From the NCBI RefSeq assembly GCF_001403875.1, contig NZ_LN884299.1:3100117-3164116 (forward strand): a stretch of DNA of 64,000 nucleotides, read 5' to 3'. The DNA is from Paenibacillus ihumii. GTDB taxonomy: Bacteria; Bacillota; Bacilli; Paenibacillales; Paenibacillaceae. Under the pieces are notes generated by a model that saw only the letters and a program-made list of their open reading frames with translations, ran no database searches and was not told the origin of the DNA. The translations under genes were made by a program, and so were the position numbers. Below, piece after piece: positions 9,497-18,086 of this stretch (the first letter of the stretch is position 1; every line of letters starts with the position of its first letter).

Positions 9497-10630
9497 ATGG
9501 TGAATATGAACATGACTAATAAAATGATATCCATCGTGTTGATCCTGTGTCTTGCTTTGCTTCCCTTGAAGGCGGGGATCGCCTTAGGTTCAGAGGGCGA
9601 GCGGGAGAATGAGGTTCGAGCCTTTCTGGACAAGCTTTACAAAGCTCGGGCAGAAGTGCTGGTCAGCCGGGACACAGCCCGATTGAAGAGCTACTACCTC
9701 ATCAGCACTAAAATCGGCAGGCATGCCTGCAGCCATGAGGAGAACCGTACGAACTATCTTAACGAATGGGCGGGCAAGAGGTCGATCAAGCTCGTTAAAG
9801 CAAGCAGCGATATTCGCATCGTACGCCTGAGAATGACCGGGGAGACGGCTAAAATTTCGCTGGTTCACTCGCTGAAGATCGATTATACCTATTCGAATAA
9901 AATTGTGCCTGTTCAGTCCTTCGGTATTGGAACGGAGCATTTCCTCACCTTGAAGAAGGATGGAGACGCCTGGAAGGTTCATAAGGAATGGTATTTGGAT
10001 CCTCTGGATGAGAACCCGAAGAAAATTGCCGCAACGGAGGACGGTCTCTCTCCTTCCGTGAGCTATGACAAAGCATTAGTGGACAGCAAAAAATATCGCC
10101 GGGCCCGGGCTGTGGAATACGCCAATAAATATGCAGGAACCGCCTGGGGTGCTGGCAATAACCACCGATATAACCGCAAATATGCCGATTATTCCGGTCA
10201 GGGCGGCGACTGCACGAACTTCGCCTCCCAAGTGATCGGGGATGATGAGGAAGGCGGAGGACTGCCCAAAACCGGAGGCTGGCGTTATTTCGCCAATAAA
10301 GGAGGAAGCGAAGCCTGGATCCGGACGGATTCCTTCTATCATTTTCTCGTATATTCCGGGTACGGGAAGCTGCTGGCCAGAGGCCATTTTCAGGACATCG
10401 TTACACCTTCAGCCAAGCATCCCCAGGGAGCAATCTCACGTATTGAACCCGGCGACCTGATCGGGTACATCATCAGCGGCAGCGATGTGGATCATTTCTC
10501 TATTGTCGTAGGCTTCGATGACTACGGCTATCCGCTCGTCAATTCTCACTCGGCGGATCGTTACCGCGTGCCTTTCGATTTGGGATGGGATCAGCATACG
10601 AAGTATTTGCTGGTGCACATTAAGGACTGA
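9497..10630 (+). CDS. Secreted putative amidase (Amidase_6 domain)
   Basis: About 377 residues. Signal peptide (KMISIVLILCLALLPLKAGIALG), an N-terminal region of about 150 residues, then an Amidase_6 domain from about 205: AVEYANKYAGTAWG, GQGGDCTNFASQ with the presumed catalytic Cys near 239, DHFSIVVG (His, near 332) and VNSHSADR. Relatives are thought to be papain-like cell-wall or peptide amidases. Start uncertain: ATG at 9497, 9506 and 9524 are in frame and none has a clear ribosome site; the signal peptide is complete from any of them. Confidence 0.75.
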   Translation: MVNMNMTNKMISIVLILCLALLPLKAGIALGSEGERENEVRAFLDKLYKARAEVLVSRDTARLKSYYLISTKIGRHACSHEENRTNYLNEWAGKRSIKLVKASSDIRIVRLRMTGETAKISLVHSLKIDYTYSNKIVPVQSFGIGTEHFLTLKKDGDAWKVHKEWYLDPLDENPKKIAATEDGLSPSVSYDKALVDSKKYRRARAVEYANKYAGTAWGAGNNHRYNRKYADYSGQGGDCTNFASQVIGDDEEGGGLPKTGGWRYFANKGGSEAWIRTDSFYHFLVYSGYGKLLARGHFQDIVTPSAKHPQGAISRIEPGDLIGYIISGSDVDHFSIVVGFDDYGYPLVNSHSADRYRVPFDLGWDQHTKYLLVHIKD

Positions 10631-10651
10631 GGAAACGACGCGGGGCTTGTC

Positions 10652-10680
10652 AGCATAACCGCAAATTATCGTCATACAAT
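10652..10680 (+). promoter_or_regulatory. Candidate sigma-E promoter of spoVB
   Basis: CATACAAT at 10673-10680 equals the sigma-E -10 consensus, with an ATA about 15 bases upstream in the -35 position. The spoVB start is 39 bases downstream. spoVB is under sigma-E in B. subtilis, which supports the reading. Confidence 0.5.
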
Positions 10681-10718
10681 AGGAACAGAATGATATCGAC
10701 GGTTATGCTGGAGGACAT

Positions 10719-12212
10719 ATGAAATTATCCCGCCTGTTAAAACAGTCGGCAATCAGAGCCGGGGCTATGGCTATCGTCAAATTGATCGGCCTGGTCGGCC
10801 GCGTAATCCTGACCCGGCTTGTTGGCGCCGAGGGGATCGGCCTGTATCAGATAGCCTATTCCTTCTATGGGCTGCTGCTTATGATTTCCGGAGGCCTGCC
10901 GACGGCTCTGGCCATTATTACGGCAAAAAAGCCGTGGCTGGGGTGGCATTTTTTTAAGTGGATTTCGCTCTTTCTAGTATTGTTCGGGGGCCTATCAAGC
11001 ATGATCGTCTTCTGGAATTCTCCAGCCATTTCCAATATCTTGGGAAATCCCGGCCTAGGGTATGCCTTGCGGAGTTTGGCACCGGCTATTTTTGCCGCTC
11101 CATTGCTGGGGCTGCTGAGAGGTTACTTACAGGGGCTGGAACGATTCAACATTATCGCATTATCCGAATTAACAGAGCAGGGCAGCCGGATCGTCTTCAT
11201 GCTGCTGATAGTCGGCCATCTGCTGTCGCATGGCATACATGTGGCGGTCGGCGGTGGTGTGCTTGCCGCTTTTATCGGGGTCATCGTATCGTTTGCGCTG
11301 CTCACCATCTATGTCTCCGCAGACCAAAGAAAGAACCCGATAGCGCCGGTAGCGGTATCCCAGCTCCCCTTTGCCTGGCTGCTAAAGGCTTCCTTCGTTA
11401 TATCGCTAACGCGCCTGCTGATCCCTGCTTCCGATTTCATCGATGCGATTCTCATTCCCGGCAGACTGATGGCTGCCGGATATGACACCTCCCGGGCTAC
11501 AGCCATGTATGGCGTCATTACCGGAATGGCGGCCATTATGGCCTATACGCCTACACTCGTCACCCAAGCGCTTAGCCACACTGTAACGATGCGCTTGGCC
11601 AGCTGCTGGCAGCGCAAGCTGTGGTCCGAATTCCGCAGGCTGCTGGCCTTATCGCTGGAGGTATCCTGGCTATGGGGCTTGACCGCTGCCATCTACATTT
11701 ATGTATACGCCCGCGAGCTGTCCGTGTTCATCTTCAATACGCCCGAGGCGGCAGAGCCCATTCAATATTTAGCCGCGCTTCCCGTCATCGTCGGCTTCCG
11801 GGAATTATCTACGAGCGTCTTATGGTCGCAGGATATCAAGAAAGTTTCCTTTTACGGGCTGCTTACAGGTATCATCTGCTCCATCGTTATTCAGTATGTC
11901 CTTATCGGCATTCCCGGCTGGGGGTATATCGGAGCCACCCTGGGGATTATCGCGATGGAAATCGTCGCTTCCTTATGGAATTTATACGCGCTAAAAATCA
12001 GGCTTGCCCGCATCATGAAGCTGCTCCCATCACTTGCCCTGGACGCTGTGATCCTGCTCGCTTCCATGCTCCTGGTCATCATCGTCAGCGGGCACAGCGG
12101 AGCAGACAGTTCAAGAAGCTTATTCGGATTCCTGCTGGAAACCGCGTTGTTCTTCTCGGCGGCGGGCGTTTTCCTCTATATCCGCTTTAAAGGGAAGCTG
12201 CTGGCGGGCTGA
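10719..12212 (+). CDS. spoVB: Stage V sporulation protein B-like lipid II/polysaccharide flippase
   Basis: 497 residues, about 14 hydrophobic helices, with the MOP/MurJ-superfamily N-terminus (LKQSAIRAGAMAIVKLIGLVGRVILTRL cut here: residues 6-33) and the loop VGAEGIGLYQIAYSFYG. In B. subtilis SpoVB is needed for spore cortex synthesis, probably by flipping a peptidoglycan precursor. A paralogue such as YtgP or YkvU cannot be excluded, but the sigma-E-like promoter favours SpoVB. ATG 10719 lies behind GGAGG. Confidence 0.8.
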   Translation: MKLSRLLKQSAIRAGAMAIVKLIGLVGRVILTRLVGAEGIGLYQIAYSFYGLLLMISGGLPTALAIITAKKPWLGWHFFKWISLFLVLFGGLSSMIVFWNSPAISNILGNPGLGYALRSLAPAIFAAPLLGLLRGYLQGLERFNIIALSELTEQGSRIVFMLLIVGHLLSHGIHVAVGGGVLAAFIGVIVSFALLTIYVSADQRKNPIAPVAVSQLPFAWLLKASFVISLTRLLIPASDFIDAILIPGRLMAAGYDTSRATAMYGVITGMAAIMAYTPTLVTQALSHTVTMRLASCWQRKLWSEFRRLLALSLEVSWLWGLTAAIYIYVYARELSVFIFNTPEAAEPIQYLAALPVIVGFRELSTSVLWSQDIKKVSFYGLLTGIICSIVIQYVLIGIPGWGYIGATLGIIAMEIVASLWNLYALKIRLARIMKLLPSLALDAVILLASMLLVIIVSGHSGADSSRSLFGFLLETALFFSAAGVFLYIRFKGKLLAG

Positions 12213-12318
12213 GGAGCAAAGATTGCCTAGTGCCCAGCTTACCGGAAGCGGCCTGATAGGCACTAAACGGTTCAATTCGGTTCGGGCGCCGCCCCATCGA
12301 TTCGCCGCTGTATTCGCC

Positions 12319-12699
12319 TTATGGGGACTCTCCCTCAGCTGAACCTGCAGGGGCGGCGAGCCAGGCAGCCAGAGCCTGAATCTCCTCTGCCTGCAACCTT
12401 TTCTCGAAAGGAGGCATCCCTTGCCTTCCCGAGCTAATCGCTTCAAAAATCTCTTCTTCGCTAAGCGTAGAGCCGATTTCCTGCAGGCTCGGACCGATGT
12501 TTCCGCTAAGATCCGCAGCATGGCAGCCCGCGCAGCTCTGTTTGTAGATTAGCCTCGGCTGCGCGCCGCTATTGCTGCCGGCTTCCTGCAAGGAGGCCGA
12601 ACGGTTATCCTTTGGCGCCGATGGCCCGCAAGCAGATAGAGTGAATACTGAGATTATGAGCAACAAGACCAGCAGAAATTGTCCTATTCCCATTCTCAC
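12319..12699 (-). CDS. Membrane-anchored c-type cytochrome (lipoprotein)
   Basis: 126 residues. Signal peptide with lipobox LSAC, then a class I cytochrome c domain: heme-binding CAGCH and distal Met in GMPPFEKRL, ending QALAAWLA. Similar to Bacillus cytochrome c-550/c-551 lipoproteins, which carry electrons outside the membrane. GTG 12699 has a GAGGG site 7 bases upstream. It is the last gene of the minus-strand run that contains nosDLYF, and could be the electron donor of a respiratory enzyme. Confidence 0.85.
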   Translation of the reverse strand: MRMGIGQFLLVLLLIISVFTLSACGPSAPKDNRSASLQEAGSNSGAQPRLIYKQSCAGCHAADLSGNIGPSLQEIGSTLSEEEIFEAISSGRQGMPPFEKRLQAEEIQALAAWLAAPAGSAEGESP

Positions 12700-12722
12700 T
12701 TGCCATCCCTCTTTCCCGTCAA

Positions 12723-13184
12723 CTAATTCATGTGCGAGCTTTGGTCATAGAGTGAGTCCTTCGCCTGTTCAATCTCTTCATCCGATACCGTGCCGACGAT
12801 AAATTGCTTCCGAGGCATATTATGCATGTCCCGTGCCGTCACATGAGCAATAACATTATATACGCCATCCTGCTCAAAGGTTTTCTCGATGCTGTATATC
12901 CCGTCTCCGGCGTGCGTGCCCTCCAGCATCTCATGATGCTCGTCCCCGCTATGCCACACCTCGAACATAACCGATTTGGCATCCGTCACAGCTTCATTGC
13001 CCTGGGTAACTTTGGCTTGAATCGCCACAGGCTCCCCGGAATTCAGCTTCTCGGGCTCGCTTAGGATTTGCACCTCGATCATTTCCGGAAGCTGATCCGG
13101 CAGTCCTGCCTGGCTTCCTCCATAGGCGCACCCTGCGATAACCGCGATCATAAGCACCATGAGCGCTGCCGTCCATCTCTTCAT
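12723..13184 (-). CDS. YtkA/FixH-like lipoprotein
   Basis: 153 residues; signal peptide ending in AGC lipobox, then a single Ig-like beta domain (EPVAIQAKVTQGNEAVTDA, MFEVWHSGDEHHEMLEG, GDGIYSIEKTFEQDGVYNV, HVTARDMHNMPRKQF). This is the YtkA-like fold, related to FixH; His/Met residues on the surface (HEMLEG, HVTARDMHNM) suggest metal binding, possibly copper. 23 bases from the cytochrome c gene, so the two form an operon. AGAGGGGG precedes ATG 13184. Confidence 0.7.
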   Translation of the reverse strand: MKRWTAALMVLMIAVIAGCAYGGSQAGLPDQLPEMIEVQILSEPEKLNSGEPVAIQAKVTQGNEAVTDAKSVMFEVWHSGDEHHEMLEGTHAGDGIYSIEKTFEQDGVYNVIAHVTARDMHNMPRKQFIVGTVSDEEIEQAKDSLYDQSSHMN

Positions 13185-13218
13185 AATCTGCCTGAACCCC
13201 CTCTTAATGAATTATTTA

Positions 13219-13536
13219 TTACCAATCCCATGGTCCTTTTATGGCACCTAGGCTGCTTAATATAGCATCCATAATGCTCATCTTCTGGCCTGACAGCGAA
13301 TCCGTAGTGCACTTGGCATCAGCTTCATACTGCAGCTCCCTCGCTTTGGCGAGCGTAGACTCCGCTATATTATTCGTTAACTTAGCCTCGTTAAAGCAAG
13401 GCGGAGAGACATATACTTGCAGGGTATGATCCAGGATCATCCGCGTCTGCCCTGAAGGCTTAACGTTTAGCGGGATAAAGAAGAGGCTTAATAAGATCAA
13501 TGCCGCCAATATCAACACTAGACTGGTTTTTTTTAT
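13219..13536 (-). CDS. Small secreted or membrane-anchored protein; probable ATA start
   Basis: The canonical start in frame is GTG 13518 (99 residues), but it is 24 bases from the only good ribosome site (AAGGGGGGG) and cuts the signal segment. Starting at ATA 13536, seven bases after the G-run, gives IKKTSLVLILAALILLSL, a proper K-K-hydrophobic signal. The rest (about 80 residues, two Cys, no known family) would be outside the cell. 34 bases upstream of the YtkA-like gene on the same strand. Coordinates assume the ATA start. Confidence 0.5.
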   Translation of the reverse strand: MKKTSLVLILAALILLSLFFIPLNVKPSGQTRMILDHTLQVYVSPPCFNEAKLTNNIAESTLAKARELQYEADAKCTTDSLSGQKMSIMDAILSSLGAIKGPWDW

Positions 13537-13706
13537 GACTATTCCCCCCCTTGCTGGCAGTATATCTCATAATTATGAGGCAAAAATGACGCTTTGGGGC
13601 TAATTTCCTTTCCAAGTTGTTAACATTCTGTGAATTATCCCATATTAACAGCAGCGCCTGCGGCTGCTATAACAAATATCATTGTAACGGCTTGTTATCG
13701 AAAAAT

Positions 13707-13747
13707 AAAGCAAGGACCACAGCACCTAACGGCGTGGTCCTTGCTTT
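13707..13747 (-). terminator. Rho-independent terminator after the chemoreceptor gene
   Basis: 14-bp stem (AAAGCAAGGACCAC / GTGGTCCTTGCTTT), 13-base loop; on the minus strand it is followed by ATTTTT. It ends the nosD-to-chemoreceptor transcript and separates it from the small gene, YtkA-like and cytochrome genes. Confidence 0.85.
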
Positions 13748-13779
13748 GAAATTAGCTGTCTATTTCCCGGCCTTGATTG

Positions 13780-15717
13780 CTAGTACTTGAATTTCCCGAT
13801 AACCGTCTTCAGCTCAGCTGCCATCTCCGATAAAATCAGAGCGGAGGAGGAGATTTGCTCCATTGCTGCCAGCTGCTCCTCGGAGGAAGCGGCAACCTCC
13901 TGTGCGGCAGATGCGTTGCCGGTAGCGATCATCGACAGCTCGTTGGCCGTGGCCACAATCTGCTGGACGCTCGCCGAAATTTGCTGCGCTGTCGCGGCAA
14001 TTTCGGCAATTTGCGGCGTCGTCTCGCGGATTCCGCCCATGGCCTGCTCCAGCCGCTGCATGGCAAGGACGGAGATGTTCAGCCCTTCCTCGACCTCTGT
14101 GGTCACGCGCGTCATCGTCTGTACCGACTCCTCGGCGTCCTGCTGTATGCTCTCGATCAGCCCTGTAATTCGCAGCGCAGACTCCCCTGATTGCTCCGCC
14201 AGCTTGCGGACTTCGTTCGCGACTACCGCAAAGCCGCTCCCGTGTTCGCCTGCCCGCGCCGCTTCAATCGCGGCATTCAGGGCGAGCAGATTCGTCTGTC
14301 GGGCAATATCTCCGATTAGCTTCGTGATCTCTCCGATTTCGTGCGTGCGTTCGTGCAGGGAACGGATCATGCCATTCGACTGCTCGACCGATTGGAAGAT
14401 CGAGCCCATCTGATTGCCATTCTGCTCTACCGCGAGGCTGCCCTCCTCCGCCTGAACCGAGGAAGTCCTCGCCAATTCGGCTACGGCGCTTGAACGCTCG
14501 GCAATGAGCGCAACCCCCTGGGCAATCTCGGCCAGCGCCGAAGTCGCCTGCTCCAGTCCTGCAGTCTGCCGTTCGGCCCCGCCGGCAATGTCCTGTACCG
14601 CTTCCGCAATATGGCGGCTGGTCTCGGCAGTCTGCTCCGAGCTTGACGTCAGCTCGCCAGAAGAGCGGGCTACCTGCTCTGCGTCTTCCCCTACCTTGCC
14701 GATCAGACTGCGCAGCTTCTGCTGCATGACTTGGAAGGCTTCGGCCAATTGACCAATTTCGTCTGCCGATTCCACCTGAATTTGCTGGGTCAAATCCCCT
14801 TCGCTTACGCTTTGGGCCCGCTCCTTCAAGTTGCGGATCGGCCGGATTATCGATTGAATCATAAAGTAAATAAATGTGAAGCCGATCAAGAGACAAATAA
14901 CTCCTGTGATCAGTGTATTGAATATGATCGGCTTAGCAGCCTGGCTGACTTCGGATAGATAGATCGTTCCCCCGATCTTCCATCCCGTCAGCGGATTGGT
15001 TATGTATGTCATGTACTTGTGCTGGCCATCCAGGGTATAGGTATACTCCCCTTTGTCCTCATCGTACATTTTCAGTTCGGCAGGCTCGTTTGTTTTCTCT
15101 CCGGAGGTATGCATCGGATGAACAATATAATGCTGCTCCCTGTCGAGAAGAATCGCGTAGCCTTCCTTGCCGACTTTAATATCGCTGAGCGTTTCTCTAA
15201 TCTTGTCCATTCGCAGATCAAGGCCGATAACTCCAGAGCCGTCAGCCGTCGCCATGGACACCGATATCGTTATGTCCTTGTCATCGTCAGCAGAAATATA
15301 AGGCTGACTCACTACGGGCCGCCCCTGTTCCTTCAATGCCGCCTCATACCACGGCCTCGTCCGGGGATCAACCTCCTTCGATAACTGCTGCTCTGGCATA
15401 ATGAGACTTTTTCCTTCCTTTGTCCCGTAATAGATCAGGCTGACCTCCGGGTGAAGCTTGACATATTGTTCAAAAGAAGCTCTTGTGGCCGCCAGTTTGA
15501 GATCATCCAGACTGTTCGCCTCAAGCTCCCCTGCAAAAAATTGCACATCGTGCAGCTTAGGCTGAACGAGCTCATCAATCATCGAATTTGCCAGCCTGAT
15601 GGATTCGGTAGCACTCTGCGTAATTTGCTCCTGAATCCCGTTCATGGCGCTCTTGGCCGCCAGGATACCTACGACTAAAGAAGGAATGATAAGGATGATT
15701 CCGATAGAAATAAACAA
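13780..15717 (-). CDS. Methyl-accepting chemotaxis protein with dCache sensor
   Basis: 645 residues from TTG 15717. Transmembrane helix 1 (residues 1-22), extracellular double-Cache domain (about 30-270, with RPWYEAALKEQG and SGVIGLDLRMDKIR), helix 2 (about 268-295), HAMP (295-350), and a cytoplasmic signalling domain with the hairpin tip IARQTNLLALNAAIEAARAG near 480. Such receptors sense small molecules and control CheA. TTG 15717 has no ribosome site and removes the basic N-terminus; an in-frame RTRIGRLVGNFKAK segment lies just upstream, so the true start is probably a rare codon near 15760-15771. Confidence 0.88.
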   Translation of the reverse strand: MFISIGIILIIPSLVVGILAAKSAMNGIQEQITQSATESIRLANSMIDELVQPKLHDVQFFAGELEANSLDDLKLAATRASFEQYVKLHPEVSLIYYGTKEGKSLIMPEQQLSKEVDPRTRPWYEAALKEQGRPVVSQPYISADDDKDITISVSMATADGSGVIGLDLRMDKIRETLSDIKVGKEGYAILLDREQHYIVHPMHTSGEKTNEPAELKMYDEDKGEYTYTLDGQHKYMTYITNPLTGWKIGGTIYLSEVSQAAKPIIFNTLITGVICLLIGFTFIYFMIQSIIRPIRNLKERAQSVSEGDLTQQIQVESADEIGQLAEAFQVMQQKLRSLIGKVGEDAEQVARSSGELTSSSEQTAETSRHIAEAVQDIAGGAERQTAGLEQATSALAEIAQGVALIAERSSAVAELARTSSVQAEEGSLAVEQNGNQMGSIFQSVEQSNGMIRSLHERTHEIGEITKLIGDIARQTNLLALNAAIEAARAGEHGSGFAVVANEVRKLAEQSGESALRITGLIESIQQDAEESVQTMTRVTTEVEEGLNISVLAMQRLEQAMGGIRETTPQIAEIAATAQQISASVQQIVATANELSMIATGNASAAQEVAASSEEQLAAMEQISSSALILSEMAAELKTVIGKFKY

Positions 15718-15859
15718 CTTCGCTTTAAAATTACCAACCAGTCTGCCGATTCTTGTTCTAATAGCTCCTATCTTTCTTCAGCTCCCTTCACTAGATGCCT
15801 TGTCCTTACAATAGTCAGCACCCCTTCCCGCGATCGTTAAGAGTGACTATTATCGCACA

Positions 15860-16720
15860 TTATAGATGAAGCTCACCTGATAGGCAACCATTATTGCGCA
15901 GCTCAACGGTTGTATGTTTATTGTCTGCAGAAATCCGAAAAATCCAATTCATCTCTCTAGCTCTTTCCTGCAGGATAAGCAGGCCGTAGCCGCCTTTCCA
16001 TTGCTGTGAATCCCCCTTGAAGCCGATGCCGTTATCCTGGATCATAACCCTCCAGCCCGGCCGATTCGCCAGAGGCTCGCCCCGAATCCAGCCCTTGGTA
16101 GCCTGGGCGTGCTTCTGAATATTGACGACCGCCTCCCGGATGCTGGCCAGCAGCTCCACCTTCTCTTTCGCGCTCAGGAGCCCGTCGGGAATGCTCCACT
16201 CAACCTCAATCGGGACGAGCACCTCCCCGGAAATCTGCTTAACCTTCTCCTCTAACGTCTCCCGCTGCAGAACCATCGCCTCCGGCACAGCGGAATATCT
16301 GAGATTGGCAATCGCCTGTCGCACATAACGGTTCACCTCATGCACCGTCTTGCGGATTTGGAAAATTTCCTCATCATACTTCCTCTGATCTGACGTAAAC
16401 TCGAGGCGATCCACCTTAACGGACAGCAAAAACACAGATTGCGCAATGCCGTCATGCAGCTCTTTGGCGAGATGCTCCCTTGCCTCAAGTGCCGCTTTAG
16501 CCGTCCGCTCCGCTTGGAGCTCCTGCTGGATTTGCTCCAGCATGTAAAACAGCCTGTTCAACAATGTCACGCTTACAAAATAGACCAGAACCGGCGTAAG
16601 CCAATTGCCCAAATCCATCGAAATATACGGAAGCAGAAACTGATGACGGACATACTCCCATAGGCCGACAGTGATCGTCGGTATGAACAGAATCATCCAT
16701 TTGATTTGCTTGTAAGTCAC
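15860..16720 (-). CDS. NarL-type sensor histidine kinase without an adjacent response regulator
   Basis: 286 residues from GTG 16720, eight bases after AGAGGG. Two N-terminal transmembrane helices, then the HisKA_3 phosphoacceptor LAKELHDGIAQSVF (His near 89) and an HATPase domain (REAVVNIQKHAQ, IQDNGIGF, GGYGLLILQERA). This class normally pairs with a LuxR-type response regulator, and none is in the window. It follows tlpA by 74 bases in the nos-like run, so it may sense a respiratory or copper signal; that is inference. An upstream in-frame start at 16789 is less likely. Confidence 0.8.
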   Translation of the reverse strand: MTYKQIKWMILFIPTITVGLWEYVRHQFLLPYISMDLGNWLTPVLVYFVSVTLLNRLFYMLEQIQQELQAERTAKAALEAREHLAKELHDGIAQSVFLLSVKVDRLEFTSDQRKYDEEIFQIRKTVHEVNRYVRQAIANLRYSAVPEAMVLQRETLEEKVKQISGEVLVPIEVEWSIPDGLLSAKEKVELLASIREAVVNIQKHAQATKGWIRGEPLANRPGWRVMIQDNGIGFKGDSQQWKGGYGLLILQERAREMNWIFRISADNKHTTVELRNNGCLSGELHL

Positions 16721-16794
16721 GGAACATACCCTCTCTCGCTTTGCAGCAGTGATATTCTGTAAAAAGACTGAAGCAGATGAGCAAAGCATAAGCT

Positions 16795-17349
16795 TTATTC
16801 ATCTGCTGCGGCTTGAATATAAGTCTGAAGCTGTTCGCTGCTCGTAATTTCCCCAACGATGGATTGGTGGAGGTTCCCTTGTTTATCAATAATATAGGTG
16901 ACCGGCAGGCCCACTATCCCGTATAACCCAGCCACCTTGCCCGTAACGTCGATCATGACCGGAAAATCAAAATCGTTCTCGGCCAGAAATTCATTGACGG
17001 TGCCCTTGGATTCGCCGGCATTGACGAATAACACAGCCAAATCCGCTTGATCCGACTGATATACCTCGTTGATCAGCGGCATTTCCTTGACACAGGGCCC
17101 GCACCAGGAGGCCCAGAAGTTCAGCACGACCACTTTGCCCCGGTAATCGGACAACGCAACCTTGTCCCCGTGCGTATTCGTCACTTCGAAGTCCGGAGCG
17201 CTCTTGCCAATCACCAGCCTTGCCTTCTCCGTCTGTTTATCGTCTTTAGAGGATGCGATAATCGTGCCGATCGCTCCTATAGCAAACAAACCTAATAATA
17301 GAGTAATTACAGCGTTAATGCGCAGCCCCCGGTTTTCCTGTCTGTTCAT
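16795..17349 (-). CDS. TlpA/ResA-like membrane-anchored thioredoxin
   Basis: 184 residues: one N-terminal transmembrane anchor (12-32) and a thioredoxin domain with active site WCGPC (Cys83, Cys86), preceded by APDFEVTNTHGDKVALSDYRG and followed by GLPVTYIIDKQG with the cis-Pro. ResA reduces apocytochrome c cysteines; TlpA/Sco-type proteins reduce Cu-A cysteines. The start overlaps the nosF stop (ATGA), so translation is coupled to the Nos genes and a copper-site or cytochrome maturation role is likely. Confidence 0.85.
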   Translation of the reverse strand: MNRQENRGLRINAVITLLLGLFAIGAIGTIIASSKDDKQTEKARLVIGKSAPDFEVTNTHGDKVALSDYRGKVVVLNFWASWCGPCVKEMPLINEVYQSDQADLAVLFVNAGESKGTVNEFLAENDFDFPVMIDVTGKVAGLYGIVGLPVTYIIDKQGNLHQSIVGEITSSEQLQTYIQAAADE

Positions 17350-18086
17350 ATCGATTCACCTACTGAAGATTGTATTCCCAAGCTTTGTCGAAACGCCGCA
17401 TGAAGCGGGTAAGTACCATACTGCTGGCGGAAATGCTCCACCGTACCCTCGCCATAATTGCGGCCGTTATTCAAGAAGACGACGTAATCCGCCACTTCTT
17501 CGGCAATTTCCAGCTGATGTGTAGAAAACAGCACGGTATGGCCTTCGCCCCGAAGGTTCCGCAGCAGCCGGACGAACTCGTCCATCCAGTAAGGATCAAG
17601 CCCGTTGGTCGGCTCGTCCATAATTAGAAGCGGCGGCTTGCCCAGCATAGCCTGGGCAAACAGCATGCGCTGCCGCATGCCCTTGGAGAAGGTGTGCACC
17701 TGCTTGTCGCGTTTGTCCTGCAGGCCCACAGTCTCCAGCACTTCCTCAACCCGGCTCGCCGGAGCCTTGCGAAGCGCGGCCCAGAAGGACAGCGCCTCCC
17801 CCGCCGTCAGACCGGGGGAGAATTGAAAATCATCCGGCATATAGCCGATCTGCTGCGAAAACAGCTTCCTGTCCTTTTTCCACTGCAGCTTATTTACGAT
17901 AATCTCCCCGGTCGTCGGCTGCATGATTCCTGCGATCATCCGCAGAACAGTGCTCTTGCCCGCTCCATTCCCGCCGCACAGGCCAACGATGCTGCCCGCC
18001 TCGATGCGCAGATTGATATTCTCCACGAGCTTCTGCTTCTTGATCACCTTGCCCACGCCAGCGACCTCCACGAACGGATCAGCCAC
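17346..18086 (-). CDS. nosF: NosF-like ABC transporter ATPase
   Basis: 246 residues from GTG 18086, which follows AAAGGGG at a spacing of 8; a TTG 13 codons earlier lies deep in nosY and lacks a site. Walker A GGNGAGKST (about 38-46), signature FSKGMRQRM, Walker B LLIMDEPTNGLDP, H-loop STHQLE. With the NosY permease it forms the ABC transporter needed to mature the copper centres of nitrous oxide reductase in denitrifiers. The start overlaps the nosY stop by 8 bases. Family assignment to NosF rests on context with nosD, nosL and nosY. Confidence 0.8.
   Translation of the reverse strand: MADPFVEVAGVGKVIKKQKLVENINLRIEAGSIVGLCGGNGAGKSTVLRMIAGIMQPTTGEIIVNKLQWKKDRKLFSQQIGYMPDDFQFSPGLTAGEALSFWAALRKAPASRVEEVLETVGLQDKRDKQVHTFSKGMRQRMLFAQAMLGKPPLLIMDEPTNGLDPYWMDEFVRLLRNLRGEGHTVLFSTHQLEIAEEVADYVVFLNNGRNYGEGTVEHFRQQYGTYPLHAAFRQSLGIQSSVGESI

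Noticed and set aside
9475..9519. 14-codon GTG-initiated frame just before the amidase gene, with GGAG upstream
   Set aside because: Spacing is acceptable, but it has no pairing partner for the downstream start region and no distinctive composition; insufficient evidence for a leader peptide.
12226..12275. Terminator between spoVB and the cytochrome c gene
   Set aside because: The arms TAGTGCC/GGCACTA are only 7 bp with a 24-base loop and no T-run on either strand.
13787..14413. Plus-strand open frame of 208 codons opposite the chemoreceptor
   Set aside because: Ser/Ala/Cys-rich composition expected from antisense of a repetitive coiled coil; no ribosome site or family.
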